From CAYHVK01 sp964360255 (lineage in GTDB: Bacteria; Bdellovibrionota; Bdellovibrionia; Bdellovibrionales; UBA1609): 64,000 nt of DNA. Below are positions 54,231 through 63,587 of the stretch, one piece after another. Within the stretch, counting starts at the first letter, position 1. Every line of letters starts with the position of its first letter. Location of the stretch: contig CAYHVK010000010.1 in NCBI GenBank assembly GCA_964360255.1, positions 62,001 to 126,000 on the forward strand. The letters are read 5' to 3'. Under the pieces are notes generated by a model, which worked only from the letters and a program-made list of their open reading frames with translations, ran no database searches and was not told where the DNA came from. Position numbers and translations under genes: made by a program.

Positions 54231-55309
54231 GTTTTTCTTAGCCTGTCGATAATCTGGTTGAGTTCTGCATACGAATAAAACTGAATCGAAAGATGGCCTT
54301 TTCCGGCCGTCTGCTGAATCGCAACTCGAGTACCAATTTTTTTCTGCAATTCGATTTCGATTTCTTTCAGCATTTTTCGCGTTATTTCTTCTTTCTCATT
54401 ATATATAGAGAGCTCGTCTTCCTCACCGTCTTTTACTTTTTTAATCAAGCGCTCAACGGCACGTACCGTAAGTCCTTGTTTTACCACTTTTTTTGCTAAA
54501 CGAAGTTGATCATCTTGGCTATCCACCGACAAAAGTACCTTGGCTTGGCCCATTTGTAGCTCAGAGCGCTTCACCATATCGCGAACTTCCGGGTGCAAGT
54601 TCAAAAGCCGCATAAGATTGGCAATCGTTACACGATCCTTGCCCATTTTCTGAGCAATTTCTTGCTGAGTTAGCGCATACGTCTTTGTTAGGTGGGCATA
54701 GGCCTCAGCTTCTTCAATCGGATTCAAATCCGCGCGCTGAATATTCTCGATGAGGGCTAGCTCTAGTGTCTCTTGAGAATCGATGGACTTCATAATTGCT
54801 GGAACTTCGCGAAGACCCGCTTGTTGGCTCGCTCTCCAGCGGCGCTCACCCGCAATAATTTCATATTTCTGTCCGCCATCAATTGGACGGACAAGAATCG
54901 GCTGAATCACACCCTTCTCTTTAATTGAGTCCGCAAGTTCTTTTAAAAGTTCAGGAGTAAAAGTTCTGCGTGGCTGTTCTTTATTCGGAACAATTTTTTC
55001 AATGGGCAATTGCCAAATTCTTTGTTCTGGCTTGAGTTGCGGAGCTGGCGCAACCGTCGGAGTCGTTGAAGTTGTTGCGCTGGCTATTGTCTTCGCCTGA
55101 GCTGGTGCCGCTGAACTTTTTGTATGTTGCTGCGGAGCTGTAGTTGCCGCCGACTTCGATGGTAGAATTGGATTTGTTCTTGATGTTGCGACTGAAGTGC
55201 TCGCATCACTCATTTTTGCTGCTGCACCTGTCTCGCCGAGCAAACTTCCGAGTCCGCGCCCCAAAGATTGGCGGCCGCCCTTACGTGCTGGTATTAATTC
55301 TTCAGACAT
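54227..55309 (-). CDS. parB: Chromosome-partitioning protein ParB
   Basis: The 360-residue protein starts MSEELIPARKGGRQSLGRGLGSLLGE, the ParA-interacting N-terminus. A long Ala/Thr/Pro linker (about 30-95) follows, then the CTPase/clamp domain (NKEQPRRTF, GERRWRASQQAG), ENIQRADLNPIEEAEAY, the HTH and a C-terminal dimerisation domain. The start at 55309 is set by GGAGGG seven bases upstream, inside the end of parA. It loads on parS; two parS sites lie just upstream of parA. Confidence 0.95.
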   Translation of the reverse strand: MSEELIPARKGGRQSLGRGLGSLLGETGAAAKMSDASTSVATSRTNPILPSKSAATTAPQQHTKSSAAPAQAKTIASATTSTTPTVAPAPQLKPEQRIWQLPIEKIVPNKEQPRRTFTPELLKELADSIKEKGVIQPILVRPIDGGQKYEIIAGERRWRASQQAGLREVPAIMKSIDSQETLELALIENIQRADLNPIEEAEAYAHLTKTYALTQQEIAQKMGKDRVTIANLMRLLNLHPEVRDMVKRSELQMGQAKVLLSVDSQDDQLRLAKKVVKQGLTVRAVERLIKKVKDGEEDELSIYNEKEEITRKMLKEIEIELQKKIGTRVAIQQTAGKGHLSIQFYSYAELNQIIDRLRKT

Positions 55310-56180
55310 GAGCTGACCCTCCATTTTGATGAGGATTCATTTGTTGCGGCGGAATCTGCTCAGACATTGCCTCTGGCGCAACTTCTGTTGGCTCAACAGC
55401 GACTTCGTTGCGTCCATAAACTCTTTCATCTAACTCAACTGCCAACTCTTGATATTTTTTTGCGCCAATTGATTTTGGATCATAAGAAATAATTGATTGC
55501 CCGTGGCTTGGAGCCTCAGACAGCCTTACGTTTCTTGGGATGATGCTTGAGAAAACTTTATCGCCGAAGTGGCTTTGGATTTCTTGAACAACTTGGTGGC
55601 TAAGGTTGTTACGAGCATCAAACATTGTCAGCACAATGCCTTCGATTTTTAGGTTCGGGTTTAGATTTTTCTTAATGATTCCAGCAGTATTGAGGAGCTG
55701 TGACAGCCCCTCTAGTGCATAGTACTCACACTGAAGTGGGACCAAGAATGTGTCTGCAGAAGAGAGCGCGTTTACGGTGAGTAGGCCCAAAGATGGTGGA
55801 CAATCTATAATTATATAGTCAAAATCATCTTGGATAGTCTGAATAGCCGACTTAAGTCTGTATTCTCGCTGCGGCATGTCAACAAGTTCAATTTCTGCAC
55901 CCACTAAGTCTGGGTTTGCAGCTATAACTGTGAGGTTTTGAGTAGTCGTATTATTCAAAACTTCTTTGATATCTTTCTCACCAACTAGAACATGATAAAT
56001 ATTTGAGTCTTGAATTTCAAATCGCTTGATTCCGATGCCGCTTGAAGCGTTACCTTGTGGATCCATATCTATGATGAGTACGCGTCGACCAAGTTGGCTA
56101 AGCGCAGAGGCTAGGTTTACTGTAGTAGTTGTCTTACCAACTCCACCCTTTTGGTTAGCAATACATATTACTCGAGCCAA
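55302..56180 (-). CDS. parA: Chromosome-partitioning ATPase ParA
   Basis: The 292-residue Walker ATPase reads ARVICIANQKGGVGKTTTTVNLA (deviant Walker A KGGVGKT), IIIDCPPSLGLLTVNAL and LVPLQCEYYALEGL. The start is taken as a TTG at 56180, with AGGGGG four bases upstream, because family members begin MARVICI. A longer in-frame opening to 56246 would add 22 unmatched residues. About 35 extra residues at the C-terminus (Pro/Gln/Glu-rich) follow the core. It segregates the origin with ParB. Confidence 0.94.
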   Translation of the reverse strand: MARVICIANQKGGVGKTTTTVNLASALSQLGRRVLIIDMDPQGNASSGIGIKRFEIQDSNIYHVLVGEKDIKEVLNNTTTQNLTVIAANPDLVGAEIELVDMPQREYRLKSAIQTIQDDFDYIIIDCPPSLGLLTVNALSSADTFLVPLQCEYYALEGLSQLLNTAGIIKKNLNPNLKIEGIVLTMFDARNNLSHQVVQEIQSHFGDKVFSSIIPRNVRLSEAPSHGQSIISYDPKSIGAKKYQELAVELDERVYGRNEVAVEPTEVAPEAMSEQIPPQQMNPHQNGGSAHV

Positions 56181-56279
56181 GTTTCCCCCTAAGTTGTGAA
56201 TTCCAAACAATCCGATCAATCTTATAAGTATTTTTTGCTTAATCAAGTTTTTCCTTATGAATTTTGCTAAATATGACGA

Positions 56280-56295
56280 TGTTCCACGTGGAACA
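56280..56295. other. parS centromere site 1
   Basis: TGTTCCACGTGGAACA is a perfect 16-base palindrome and matches the widespread parS consensus (TGTTTCACGTGAAACA) in the form known from Pseudomonas. It lies about 100 bases upstream of parA and 29 bases before the lipoprotein gene. Confidence 0.93.
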
Positions 56296-56324
56296 TTCGA
56301 CTACTCTGATTGGATATCTAGATT

Positions 56325-56819
56325 ATGCACCTACTCAAATACATGACTTTTGCCGTATTCATTCTACTCAGCGGATGCAAATCTGAGGATCCAACCCCTG
56401 AATTAAGAGATCCCATTTATAATGATCTTGTAAAGCAGCAGAGAGATGCAGAAGACGGATTAAAAAAGTCTATTGAGGCTGTAGCAAAGCTTGAAAAAGA
56501 GTACGCTGAGCAGGCTCCACGCACCATCGATCGTAAAACTACCCAGAAAGAACTATTTAAAGAACAAGAAAAGGTTCATCGCCTCACACAAGAGGCCGAA
56601 TACTACAGGATTGCGGCATTAAAAAGAAAAGCTGAAGCAACTATAGGTTACAAGACGGCATTTGCAGAAGATAAGACTTGGCCAGATCCAAAAGAGTATG
56701 AGTCCTATAAATTAAATAAAAAAATGCGGGAAACTTCGCGAAATTGGTCAACACGCGTACCAAAACTATCAAATCCACTTCTACCAGCAAAAGAAACATC
56801 AGAAACAAAAGAAGAATAG
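56325..56819 (+). CDS. Lipoprotein with a coiled coil, lying between two parS sites
   Basis: The 164-residue protein has a signal peptide with lipobox LLSGC (C18), so it should be lipid-anchored. A long charged helix, about 40-110 (Glu/Lys/Ala-rich), looks like a coiled coil; the rest is polar with a Trp/Pro/Asp patch. I do not recognise a family. It is divergent from parA and convergent with rsmG. Its TAG stop ends at the first base of the second parS core, so ParB bound there covers its 3' end and ParB at the first site covers its promoter region. Confidence 0.75.
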   Translation: MHLLKYMTFAVFILLSGCKSEDPTPELRDPIYNDLVKQQRDAEDGLKKSIEAVAKLEKEYAEQAPRTIDRKTTQKELFKEQEKVHRLTQEAEYYRIAALKRKAEATIGYKTAFAEDKTWPDPKEYESYKLNKKMRETSRNWSTRVPKLSNPLLPAKETSETKEE

Positions 56820-56833
56820 TTCCACGTGGAACA
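56818..56833. other. parS centromere site 2
   Basis: The 14-base core GTTCCACGTGGAAC (56819-56832) is identical to that of site 1, with one flank base different (A for T). It is 538 bases from site 1, between the stop codons of the lipoprotein gene and rsmG. Confidence 0.92.
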
Positions 56834-57484
56834 TTACTTCTTCGTCGTTAAGACAATGGAATAAACTGCGTCACCGGCTGGCAACTTATAATCGACTAGG
56901 TGTTGAGTGCTCCAGAAGGCAAAAACCTGTGAGGGGATGCTGGCAATCTCGGTGGACCAGGCATCACTCTTGAGATGGAACATCTGGCAGCCTGGGCCGG
57001 CACATTTACGAGCCAGTACTAGACACTTAGAGATGGCTGCGAGACCACGGGTAGAGGCACACATAACCGAATCATCCTCGAGATCTTCAAGTCGCTTGTG
57101 AAGAACGTTAACATTCTTAAGACCAGCTTTTGAAGCAACATGCTTCATAAACTCACATTTACGCATATCTGCATCAACTAAATGAATCGTGCGCGAGGGC
57201 GCTAGCGTAGCTAAAACGAGCCCAGGAATCCCATTGCCAGAGCCTAAATCGTAAATGTCGCTGTGCGTCGTAGCCTCGAGTATTATGCGACTCGCGATAA
57301 TGCCATCTGCGAAGTGGACCAAATCTGCCATTTTTTCAGTACGAGGAGAAATAAGATTAATTTTCCCATTAAACTTAATTAGTTCAGTGTGAAAAACTTT
57401 GAGTTGAGACACTTGTGCCGCAGGAAGATCCTTAAACCAAGACTCAATACGCCAGTTTACTTGCTCTTCTGGGGGCACCAACAA
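56834..57484 (-). CDS. rsmG: 16S rRNA (guanine-527 N7)-methyltransferase RsmG
   Basis: The 216-residue protein shows KFNGKINLISPRT, the AdoMet loop DLGSGNGIPGLVLA, and DADMRKCEFMKHVASKAGL, the RsmG/GidB sequence. It methylates G527 of 16S rRNA. The start is not certain: TTG at 57484 (GAG five bases upstream) or GTG at 57478. It follows mnmG by three bases, the conserved gidA-gidB pair, and ends next to parS site 2. Confidence 0.93.
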   Translation of the reverse strand: MLVPPEEQVNWRIESWFKDLPAAQVSQLKVFHTELIKFNGKINLISPRTEKMADLVHFADGIIASRIILEATTHSDIYDLGSGNGIPGLVLATLAPSRTIHLVDADMRKCEFMKHVASKAGLKNVNVLHKRLEDLEDDSVMCASTRGLAAISKCLVLARKCAGPGCQMFHLKSDAWSTEIASIPSQVFAFWSTQHLVDYKLPAGDAVYSIVLTTKK

Positions 57485-57487
57485 AAC

Positions 57488-59368
57488 TCACTTTCTGATT
57501 TGGGCTCTTTCAATTGCTTTAATATGCATCAACATAGCTTGAATAGCTGAAGGATTCACTCCGCTGACTCGTTGAGCTTGCCCTAAATTAAGTGGCTTAA
57601 CCGCCTGAAGTTTTTCAACCTCTTCGCGCGACAAACCTACTACACGAGTGTAATCTAAATCAGACGGAATGCGAAGCTGTTCCATTCTTGATGCCTGCTC
57701 GATAAATAAATTTTGCCTTTTTATGTAGCCTGCATATTTAACATCAATTTCAACAGGCTCCCAAACATCAATATCGTCAGGAATAGAAATATCAAAGTTA
57801 GAAAGATCTAAACTAGAAACTTCTGCGCGTCGCAACAACTCTGCGTAAGAACATGGCTTTAACAAAACTGGTGTGCCCATTGTACGAAGCTTTGTTTGAG
57901 TGATTTCATTTGGCACAAGCTGCTTTGACTCCAAAGTTTGCTTAAAATCAATTCTTCTCTCTAAAAGCTGCAAATAGCGATCACGAAGTTCGCTGTTCAC
58001 CAAACCTACTTTAAATGCGATCTCTGCTAAACGCTCCAAAGTATTATCTTCTCTTAAAACAAGACGGTGTTCCGCTCGAGATGTCATCATTCGATAAGGT
58101 TCTTTCGTGCCCTTTAAAACTAGGTCGTCGATCATCACGCCAATATAGGCATCACTACGAGAAAGAATCATCGGATCGCGACCCAAAATTTTAAGAGCCG
58201 CGTTTGTTCCGGCCACTAGACCCTGGGCTGCAGCCTCTTCATAACCACTGGTGCTATTCACCTGACCGGCCAAATAAAGACTCTGAATTTTTTTAGTTTC
58301 AAGGGTGTGGTGAAGTTGCCGTGGCTCGACCGAATCGTACTCAACCGCATAACCTGGGATGATTAATTTCACATCTTTAAGTCCGGGCATAGTTCGTAAA
58401 AATTCGTACTGGACACTTTCTGGCAAGCTCGTCGAAATACCCTGAATATATATAGAGTCAGTTGTCAGACCTTCGGGCTCTAAAAAACTTTGGTGAGAAC
58501 TTTTGTCCGCAAAGCGGTGAATCTTATCTTCGATGCTAGGGCAGTAACGAGGTCCAATACCCTCAATGATTCCGCAGAACATAGGGCTCTTATCAAGATT
58601 TCGGCGAATAATGTCGTGGGTCTCTTGATTTGTATGGGTCACAAAACATTCAATTTGTGGGAGCTTTAGTTTACGTGAACTACGCAAACTGAAGGGCTGG
58701 AATCTCTCGTCACCCTGTTGGGGCGTGAGTTCAGACCAATTAATGCTGTTTCGATAGGCGCGGGCAGGGGTTCCGGTTTTAAGACGGACGACCTCAAAAT
58801 TTCTTTCGCGGAGCTGATCTGATAAACCAACTGTAGATTTATCGCCGATTCGGCCACCTTCGCGGCGCTCAAGTCCGAAATGCATAACGGCGTTCATAAA
58901 TGTGCCGGTCGTAATAACAACGGCCTGAGATTCAATCTTCACGCCATCAGTAGTAACAACGCCTTTGCAGTCATTACCCTCTAAAATCAAAGATCGAATT
59001 TCAAGCTCACGAACGGTGAGATTTTCTTTATGCGTAAGAACCTCAGACATGTGGGAGCAATAAAGATCTTTATCATTTTGTGTGCGGGAGCCACGAACAG
59101 CCGGTCCGCGACTGGCATTCAAACGACGGAACTGAATACATGTCGAGTCGGCCGCAACACCGATTTCGCCGCCAAGAATATCGATCTCTTTCACCATATG
59201 ACCTTTTCCGAGGCCACCGATTGAAGGATTGCAGCTCATGTAGCCCATACGTTTGAAGTTGTTGGTCGCAAGAAGCACATTTAAGCCAAGGCGATTGGCT
59301 GCGAGAGCCGCTTCAATCCCAGCGTGACCGGCTCCTACAACAATAATATCAAAACGTTCAGTGTTCAC
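57488..59368 (-). CDS. mnmG: tRNA uridine-34 carboxymethylaminomethyl synthesis enzyme MnmG
   Basis: The 626-residue flavoprotein has the FAD motif VVGAGHAGIEAALA, SCNPSIGGLGKGHMVKEIDILGG, and the GTKEPYRMMTSRAEHRLVLREDN block of GidA. With MnmE it modifies the wobble uridine of several tRNAs. The C-terminal helical domain (QAQRVSGVNPSAIQ) is intact. It is two bases after mnmE in the same transcript. Confidence 0.96.
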   Translation of the reverse strand: MNTERFDIIVVGAGHAGIEAALAANRLGLNVLLATNNFKRMGYMSCNPSIGGLGKGHMVKEIDILGGEIGVAADSTCIQFRRLNASRGPAVRGSRTQNDKDLYCSHMSEVLTHKENLTVRELEIRSLILEGNDCKGVVTTDGVKIESQAVVITTGTFMNAVMHFGLERREGGRIGDKSTVGLSDQLRERNFEVVRLKTGTPARAYRNSINWSELTPQQGDERFQPFSLRSSRKLKLPQIECFVTHTNQETHDIIRRNLDKSPMFCGIIEGIGPRYCPSIEDKIHRFADKSSHQSFLEPEGLTTDSIYIQGISTSLPESVQYEFLRTMPGLKDVKLIIPGYAVEYDSVEPRQLHHTLETKKIQSLYLAGQVNSTSGYEEAAAQGLVAGTNAALKILGRDPMILSRSDAYIGVMIDDLVLKGTKEPYRMMTSRAEHRLVLREDNTLERLAEIAFKVGLVNSELRDRYLQLLERRIDFKQTLESKQLVPNEITQTKLRTMGTPVLLKPCSYAELLRRAEVSSLDLSNFDISIPDDIDVWEPVEIDVKYAGYIKRQNLFIEQASRMEQLRIPSDLDYTRVVGLSREEVEKLQAVKPLNLGQAQRVSGVNPSAIQAMLMHIKAIERAQIRK

Positions 59369-59369
59369 A

Positions 59370-60761
59370 TTATTTCCCTAAACAGAATTCAGAAAAAACT
59401 CGATCCATAACTTGGTCGTCGAACTTTTTGCCTAAAACTTCATATATGGCCATCAGGGCCTGCTGAATATCTAAAATAATAAATTCGGTTGAGGCGTTTT
59501 CTGCCAGCTTTGAGATTCCCGCATTTACGCTCTCTAAAGCTCCCGATAAAAGTTCAAAGTGACGGGCATTTAAAAGCACTGCTGCCGAATGATCAGCGCG
59601 AGTCAAAAACTGCTGCTGAATATATGACTTCAGCTCATCAATTCCAGATTGGTTCTTTGTGCTGATCTTAACCGTATTTAATTTTAGATCTGCCGCGAGC
59701 TTCGCTAGCTCTGGATGAGCTGGTAAATCTGACTTATTCAGCACCAAAACGACTTGAGACGGGCGTCTTTCCTTCAAAATATCGCTTAAAAACCCGGGGT
59801 CAAACGTCGATAAATCGCTTTGATCTACGACATATCCCACTACATCCGCATCTTTAATAAGGCGGTAGGTTCTCTCGACTCCCAGAAGCTCAATGGAATC
59901 TGAGGTTTCGCGAACGCCAGCAGTATCGGTGATTTTAACGATATGGCCTGCAAGAGCTAAGCTCGCTTCAACAACATCGCGAGTTGTGCCCGGAATATCA
60001 GAAACAATAGCGCGATCATATTTAACAAGGGCATTGAGCAAACTTGATTTGCCTACGTTGGGCGCGCCAACAAGCGAGAGATGTAAGCCTTCAGAAATAA
60101 TTTTTCCAACTTTATAGCTCTCAACTAATTTTTCGATTTCTTTTTTAACAACTGCTAGGCGCTCGATTGTTGCCTTAGCATTTTCAATTTCAATGTCTTC
60201 TTGGGCGAAATCAATATTCGCTTCGAGGTTTGCAAGTGAGAAGGTGAGGGCTTCTTCTGTTGCAATTAATTTTTCAGAGAGCTCGCCTTGCAATTGGCGC
60301 AGAGAAGTTTTCGCCATCGTCGCTGTTGAGCTTTCGATTAAATTCAATACGCTTTCGGCTTGGACTAAATCAATTCGTCCCGATGAGAACGCGCGGTAAG
60401 TAAATTCACCCGGCTCAGCTAAGCGAGCTCCGTTCTCGATAAGAGATTGAATAATCAATTCGCAAATAGCGGGGCTACCGTGAATAGAAAATTCGAGAAC
60501 ATGTTGATTGGTGAACGAGCGGCCTTCAGCAAAATATGTTACAACCGCTTCATCGAGAGATTCTTTATTCAGAGAATTACGAAGAACACCGTAGTAAGCA
60601 CGGTGCGATTCGATTTCTGATTCTTTTGGTAAAAACTGGGCAATTTTGCGACCGATAGAAACGGCCTCAGGACCGCTTAAACGAATGACCGCAATCCCGC
60701 CTCTTCCGGGCGGGGTTGCAGTAGCACAAATTGTTTCATTCGTTTCTAGATAACGTGTCAT
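59370..60761 (-). CDS. mnmE: tRNA modification GTPase MnmE
   Basis: The 463-residue protein has the N-terminal folate-binding domain (ETICATATPPGRGGIAVIRLSGP), a helical domain, an inserted G domain (G1 GAPNVGKS, G2-like GTTRD, G3 DTAG, G4 NKSD) and ends in the conserved FCLGK, whose cysteine is typical. It works with MnmG. The khpB stop and the mnmE start are separated by three bases. Confidence 0.96.
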   Translation of the reverse strand: MTRYLETNETICATATPPGRGGIAVIRLSGPEAVSIGRKIAQFLPKESEIESHRAYYGVLRNSLNKESLDEAVVTYFAEGRSFTNQHVLEFSIHGSPAICELIIQSLIENGARLAEPGEFTYRAFSSGRIDLVQAESVLNLIESSTATMAKTSLRQLQGELSEKLIATEEALTFSLANLEANIDFAQEDIEIENAKATIERLAVVKKEIEKLVESYKVGKIISEGLHLSLVGAPNVGKSSLLNALVKYDRAIVSDIPGTTRDVVEASLALAGHIVKITDTAGVRETSDSIELLGVERTYRLIKDADVVGYVVDQSDLSTFDPGFLSDILKERRPSQVVLVLNKSDLPAHPELAKLAADLKLNTVKISTKNQSGIDELKSYIQQQFLTRADHSAAVLLNARHFELLSGALESVNAGISKLAENASTEFIILDIQQALMAIYEVLGKKFDDQVMDRVFSEFCLGK

Positions 60762-60764
60762 TCA

Positions 60765-61319
60765 TCATACTGTTTCGGCATCCGCTGCTTCTACATTGGT
60801 GCGTTCGCCTTTGATGGGATAAATTTTAATTTTCTTATAGAGACCATCGCCCACAGAGCGGCTTTTTACGCGCACGTCTTGAGCTAGGTGTTGGTGAATC
60901 ACTTTACGATCACGCGGAGGAAGAGCGCGGAAATATACCGGCTTACCTTTTTCAAGCGCTACATCTTTAAGTTTTTCAGCCAAATCGATCAATGATTGAT
61001 TCGATTCTTCGCGATAACCAGCGCTATCCACAGAGATAACGACTCTCTCATCTGGAAGTTGGTGCTGGGCTACACGAGTTAAGAAGAGTTGAATCGCGTC
61101 TAGAAGTTGGCCTTCTTTTGCACGAAGCATTTCCTCATCTGCGCCAGACACTTCTACTTGTACGTGCTCTGGACGCTCTTGATCTCTGCGGACTTCAAAG
61201 TCCAGCTCTAATTGAGCTGCAGCAAAGAGTTGGGTTAGGGTTTCTTGAATGAACCCCTCGGCACCAGTCGCTTTCGCTTCTGATTTCTTAGTGAATAAAC
61301 GGCTAAAAAAGTTGGTCAT
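60765..61319 (-). CDS. KhpB/Jag-like RNA-binding protein (KH and R3H domains)
   Basis: The 184-residue protein has a Jag-type layout without the long linker: a KH-like region (about 50-100, EVSGADEEMLRAKEGQLLDAIQLFL) and an R3H domain with LPPRDRKVIHQHLAQD (about 133-148). In the KH loop the canonical G-x-x-G reads AKEG, so RNA binding there may be weak. KhpB proteins bind many transcripts and affect cell elongation. It sits between yidC and mnmE, the usual place of jag. A GGAGG precedes the ATG. Confidence 0.88.
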   Translation of the reverse strand: MTNFFSRLFTKKSEAKATGAEGFIQETLTQLFAAAQLELDFEVRRDQERPEHVQVEVSGADEEMLRAKEGQLLDAIQLFLTRVAQHQLPDERVVISVDSAGYREESNQSLIDLAEKLKDVALEKGKPVYFRALPPRDRKVIHQHLAQDVRVKSRSVGDGLYKKIKIYPIKGERTNVEAADAETV

Positions 61320-61342
61320 GTGTTTTTTCCTCCTCTGAAAAT

Positions 61343-62989
61343 TTAGGCAGCCGCCGGTTTTTTATCATTTCTCATAAAATAGTACTGTTGAATTACTGCA
61401 AATAAACCACTCACGAAAATGTAGAGCGTTAAACCACTCGGCAACGTAAACATAAACGCCGAGAAAATAAGTGGCATAAACATCATCACTTTCTGCTGAG
61501 CCGGGTCCATTGTTGATGGGGTGATCTTTTGCTGAATAAATAAAGTCGCACCCATTAACACTGGCAATACAAAGAACGGATCTCTAAAGCTCAAATCATG
61601 AATCCAGAAAATAAATGGAGCTTTATACAGCTCAATACTCTGACCCAAAACCTGATAGAGCGCGAAGAAAACCGGAATCTGTAAAAGCATCGGCAAACAT
61701 CCACCCAGTGGATTAGCTTTCGCCTCTTTCATCAGCTGAAGCATTTCTTGGTTCAATCTCTGCGCATCGTTCTTATACTTCTCGCGCAGAACCTTCATCT
61801 GAGGCTGGATAGCCGCCATACCCTTCATTGAGCGATATGACATAAGATTGAATGGCAATACAAGAAGACGAACCAAGATTGTTAAAAGAACAATCGCGAT
61901 ACCCCAATTGCCCACTGTATTGTGGATGGCATCTAGAACTTTAAAGATCACCTTAGCAATGGCCTGAAAGAAACCAAAATTCACAATTTTAGCGAGATCT
62001 GGGTCAATGCTATCCAGAAGACGATATGATTTCGGGCCGGCAAAAGCGCTATAACTAATATTAAAATCCTGAGTGGCATTTACACGCGAATATGTAAGTA
62101 AGCCTACGGCCGAGGTTTTCTCGCCCTTAGCATCTGAAGACGCTCTAAAATCAGGGATTACGCTCGATTTATCATGAACGGCGAGGGTGAAATACTGTGA
62201 AGAAAGGGCAATAAGTGTAGCTTTAGCGAAGTTTTTTGTGATCACTTCTTTATCTGTCATAACTACGCGCTCATTAGAGCTGCCGTCGAAGTGAGTGTAG
62301 AACTCTTGAAACTCATACTGAGGCATCAAGAAAAATCCGCCTTGAGATGGATGAATATGATCAGAAATTTCAGTTGTAATACCTGCAAACCCATCTTCTA
62401 AATTCTCAACACGAATTTGTGTTTGAAGAGAGTAGTTTTTTGAATCAACAGTTACAGTTTTAATAATTTTAGAGCTACCCACTTGAGCAACGCCTGTAAA
62501 CTGATTGTCTTGTGTTTTAGAAATGGCGAAATCTAAGTCACGTGCACGACCAACAACATTTGTAGAAAAGTTGTAATGGCCTTCAATTGAATTAAACTGA
62601 ATCGGCGCATCTTTTCTATCTGTGTATTTCATGAGCTGGATGTTCTTAACACCCATGCCCTTAGACGAGATAACAAATCTCCAAATATCATCGCTGAACT
62701 CGAGAGTTTTTTCTTCTGCCGAGCCGGTTTGAGTTGAAACCTCTGGGGCTGTTGCTTGATAACCTGGATTTTCTGGACTCTTACCTGTTGCATCGGCTTT
62801 GCCTGATTGGGCGGCTACCGCTGGAGACACATCTGTTTTTTCAGCTTCGATTTTCTGCGTAGTTTTCTTGGTGTAATACTCAGGATATTTTTTTCCCAAG
62901 TAAGCTTGCCAGCCCATATATAGGGCTAACGCTCCAAGAATGGCTAAAAACATATTTTTATCAAATGGTGAGTTTGATGGTGTGCTCAT
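61343..62989 (-). CDS. yidC: Membrane protein insertase YidC
   Basis: The 548-residue protein has an N-terminal membrane anchor (about 10-25), a periplasmic beta domain (about 90-325) and the five-helix insertase core starting near NTVGNWGIAIVLLTILVRLLV with KMKVLREKYKNDAQRLNQEMLQLMKEAKANPLGGCLPMLLQIPVFFALYQVL-type sequence (given here in parts of the conserved block). The conserved arginine in LTILVRLL is present. It inserts membrane proteins such as the F0 c subunit. The ATG lies directly after the yidD stop. Confidence 0.95.
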   Translation of the reverse strand: MSTPSNSPFDKNMFLAILGALALYMGWQAYLGKKYPEYYTKKTTQKIEAEKTDVSPAVAAQSGKADATGKSPENPGYQATAPEVSTQTGSAEEKTLEFSDDIWRFVISSKGMGVKNIQLMKYTDRKDAPIQFNSIEGHYNFSTNVVGRARDLDFAISKTQDNQFTGVAQVGSSKIIKTVTVDSKNYSLQTQIRVENLEDGFAGITTEISDHIHPSQGGFFLMPQYEFQEFYTHFDGSSNERVVMTDKEVITKNFAKATLIALSSQYFTLAVHDKSSVIPDFRASSDAKGEKTSAVGLLTYSRVNATQDFNISYSAFAGPKSYRLLDSIDPDLAKIVNFGFFQAIAKVIFKVLDAIHNTVGNWGIAIVLLTILVRLLVLPFNLMSYRSMKGMAAIQPQMKVLREKYKNDAQRLNQEMLQLMKEAKANPLGGCLPMLLQIPVFFALYQVLGQSIELYKAPFIFWIHDLSFRDPFFVLPVLMGATLFIQQKITPSTMDPAQQKVMMFMPLIFSAFMFTLPSGLTLYIFVSGLFAVIQQYYFMRNDKKPAAA

Positions 62990-63238
62990 TTATTCTCCGG
63001 CTTTCGGGACGGGATCAAATCCCTGAGAACCCAGGGGATGACACTTAGAAAGTCTCTTGGTTGTTAAATAAAATGCGTGAATTGCAGAGTAATTAGAAAA
63101 CGCTTCTTGGGCGTATTCAGAGCAGCTCGGGACAAAGCGGCAGCGGCCACCAAAAATAGGTGATAGAGCCACTCTATATATATAGATAAGGCCAAGTGCT
63201 AAGTACTTAGTGATTAGCTCTAGCTTTTTTATCAACAT
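62990..63238 (-). CDS. yidD: Membrane protein insertion efficiency factor YidD
   Basis: The 82-residue protein has YRVALSPIFGGRCRFVPSCSEYAQEA and RLSKCHPLGSQGFDPVP, the two cysteine-bearing blocks of YidD. It assists YidC. It overlaps the end of rnpA by 32 bases and has no spacer before yidC, so all three are likely translated in concert. Confidence 0.94.
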   Translation of the reverse strand: MLIKKLELITKYLALGLIYIYRVALSPIFGGRCRFVPSCSEYAQEAFSNYSAIHAFYLTTKRLSKCHPLGSQGFDPVPKAGE

Positions 63239-63587
63239 CTATAAGCCCAATCTTAATAGTTTCATCAAAGCTTGTGTGATCCATCTCGCGGTAGAAGTTC
63301 TTATCTTTCTTTTGAAAGTAGAAGTGAACTGTGCAGCCGCTTTGCAGATTCTCTGAAAGCTCCCACTTCGTTGCCAGATAATTTTTAAGCCATCTTTTAT
63401 AACGATTTCGAATAACTGCGTTGCCTACATAAGTTGGAACTGTCCAACCCACCTGTATCTTGCTATCCGAATTGAGTAGGAGATTTATGACGAGCCAGTC
63501 TTTGAACTTCAGTCGCTTACCTTTTCGCATGACGTTTTTAAAGTCGTCACGCGATCTTAAGCGTTGAATTTGCTTGTTATTTCCCAC
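63207..63587 (-). CDS. rnpA: Ribonuclease P protein component
   Basis: The 126-residue basic protein has [16 protein letters not shown] and the RNR motif [15 protein letters not shown] that binds the RNase P RNA. The start is a GTG at 63587, inside the end of rpmH (11-base overlap). It supports tRNA 5' maturation. Order rpmH-rnpA-yidD-yidC is the common one. Confidence 0.94.
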   Translation of the reverse strand: MGNNKQIQRLRSRDDFKNVMRKGKRLKFKDWLVINLLLNSDSKIQVGWTVPTYVGNAVIRNRYKRWLKNYLATKWELSENLQSGCTVHFYFQKKDKNFYREMDHTSFDETIKIGLIDVDKKARANH

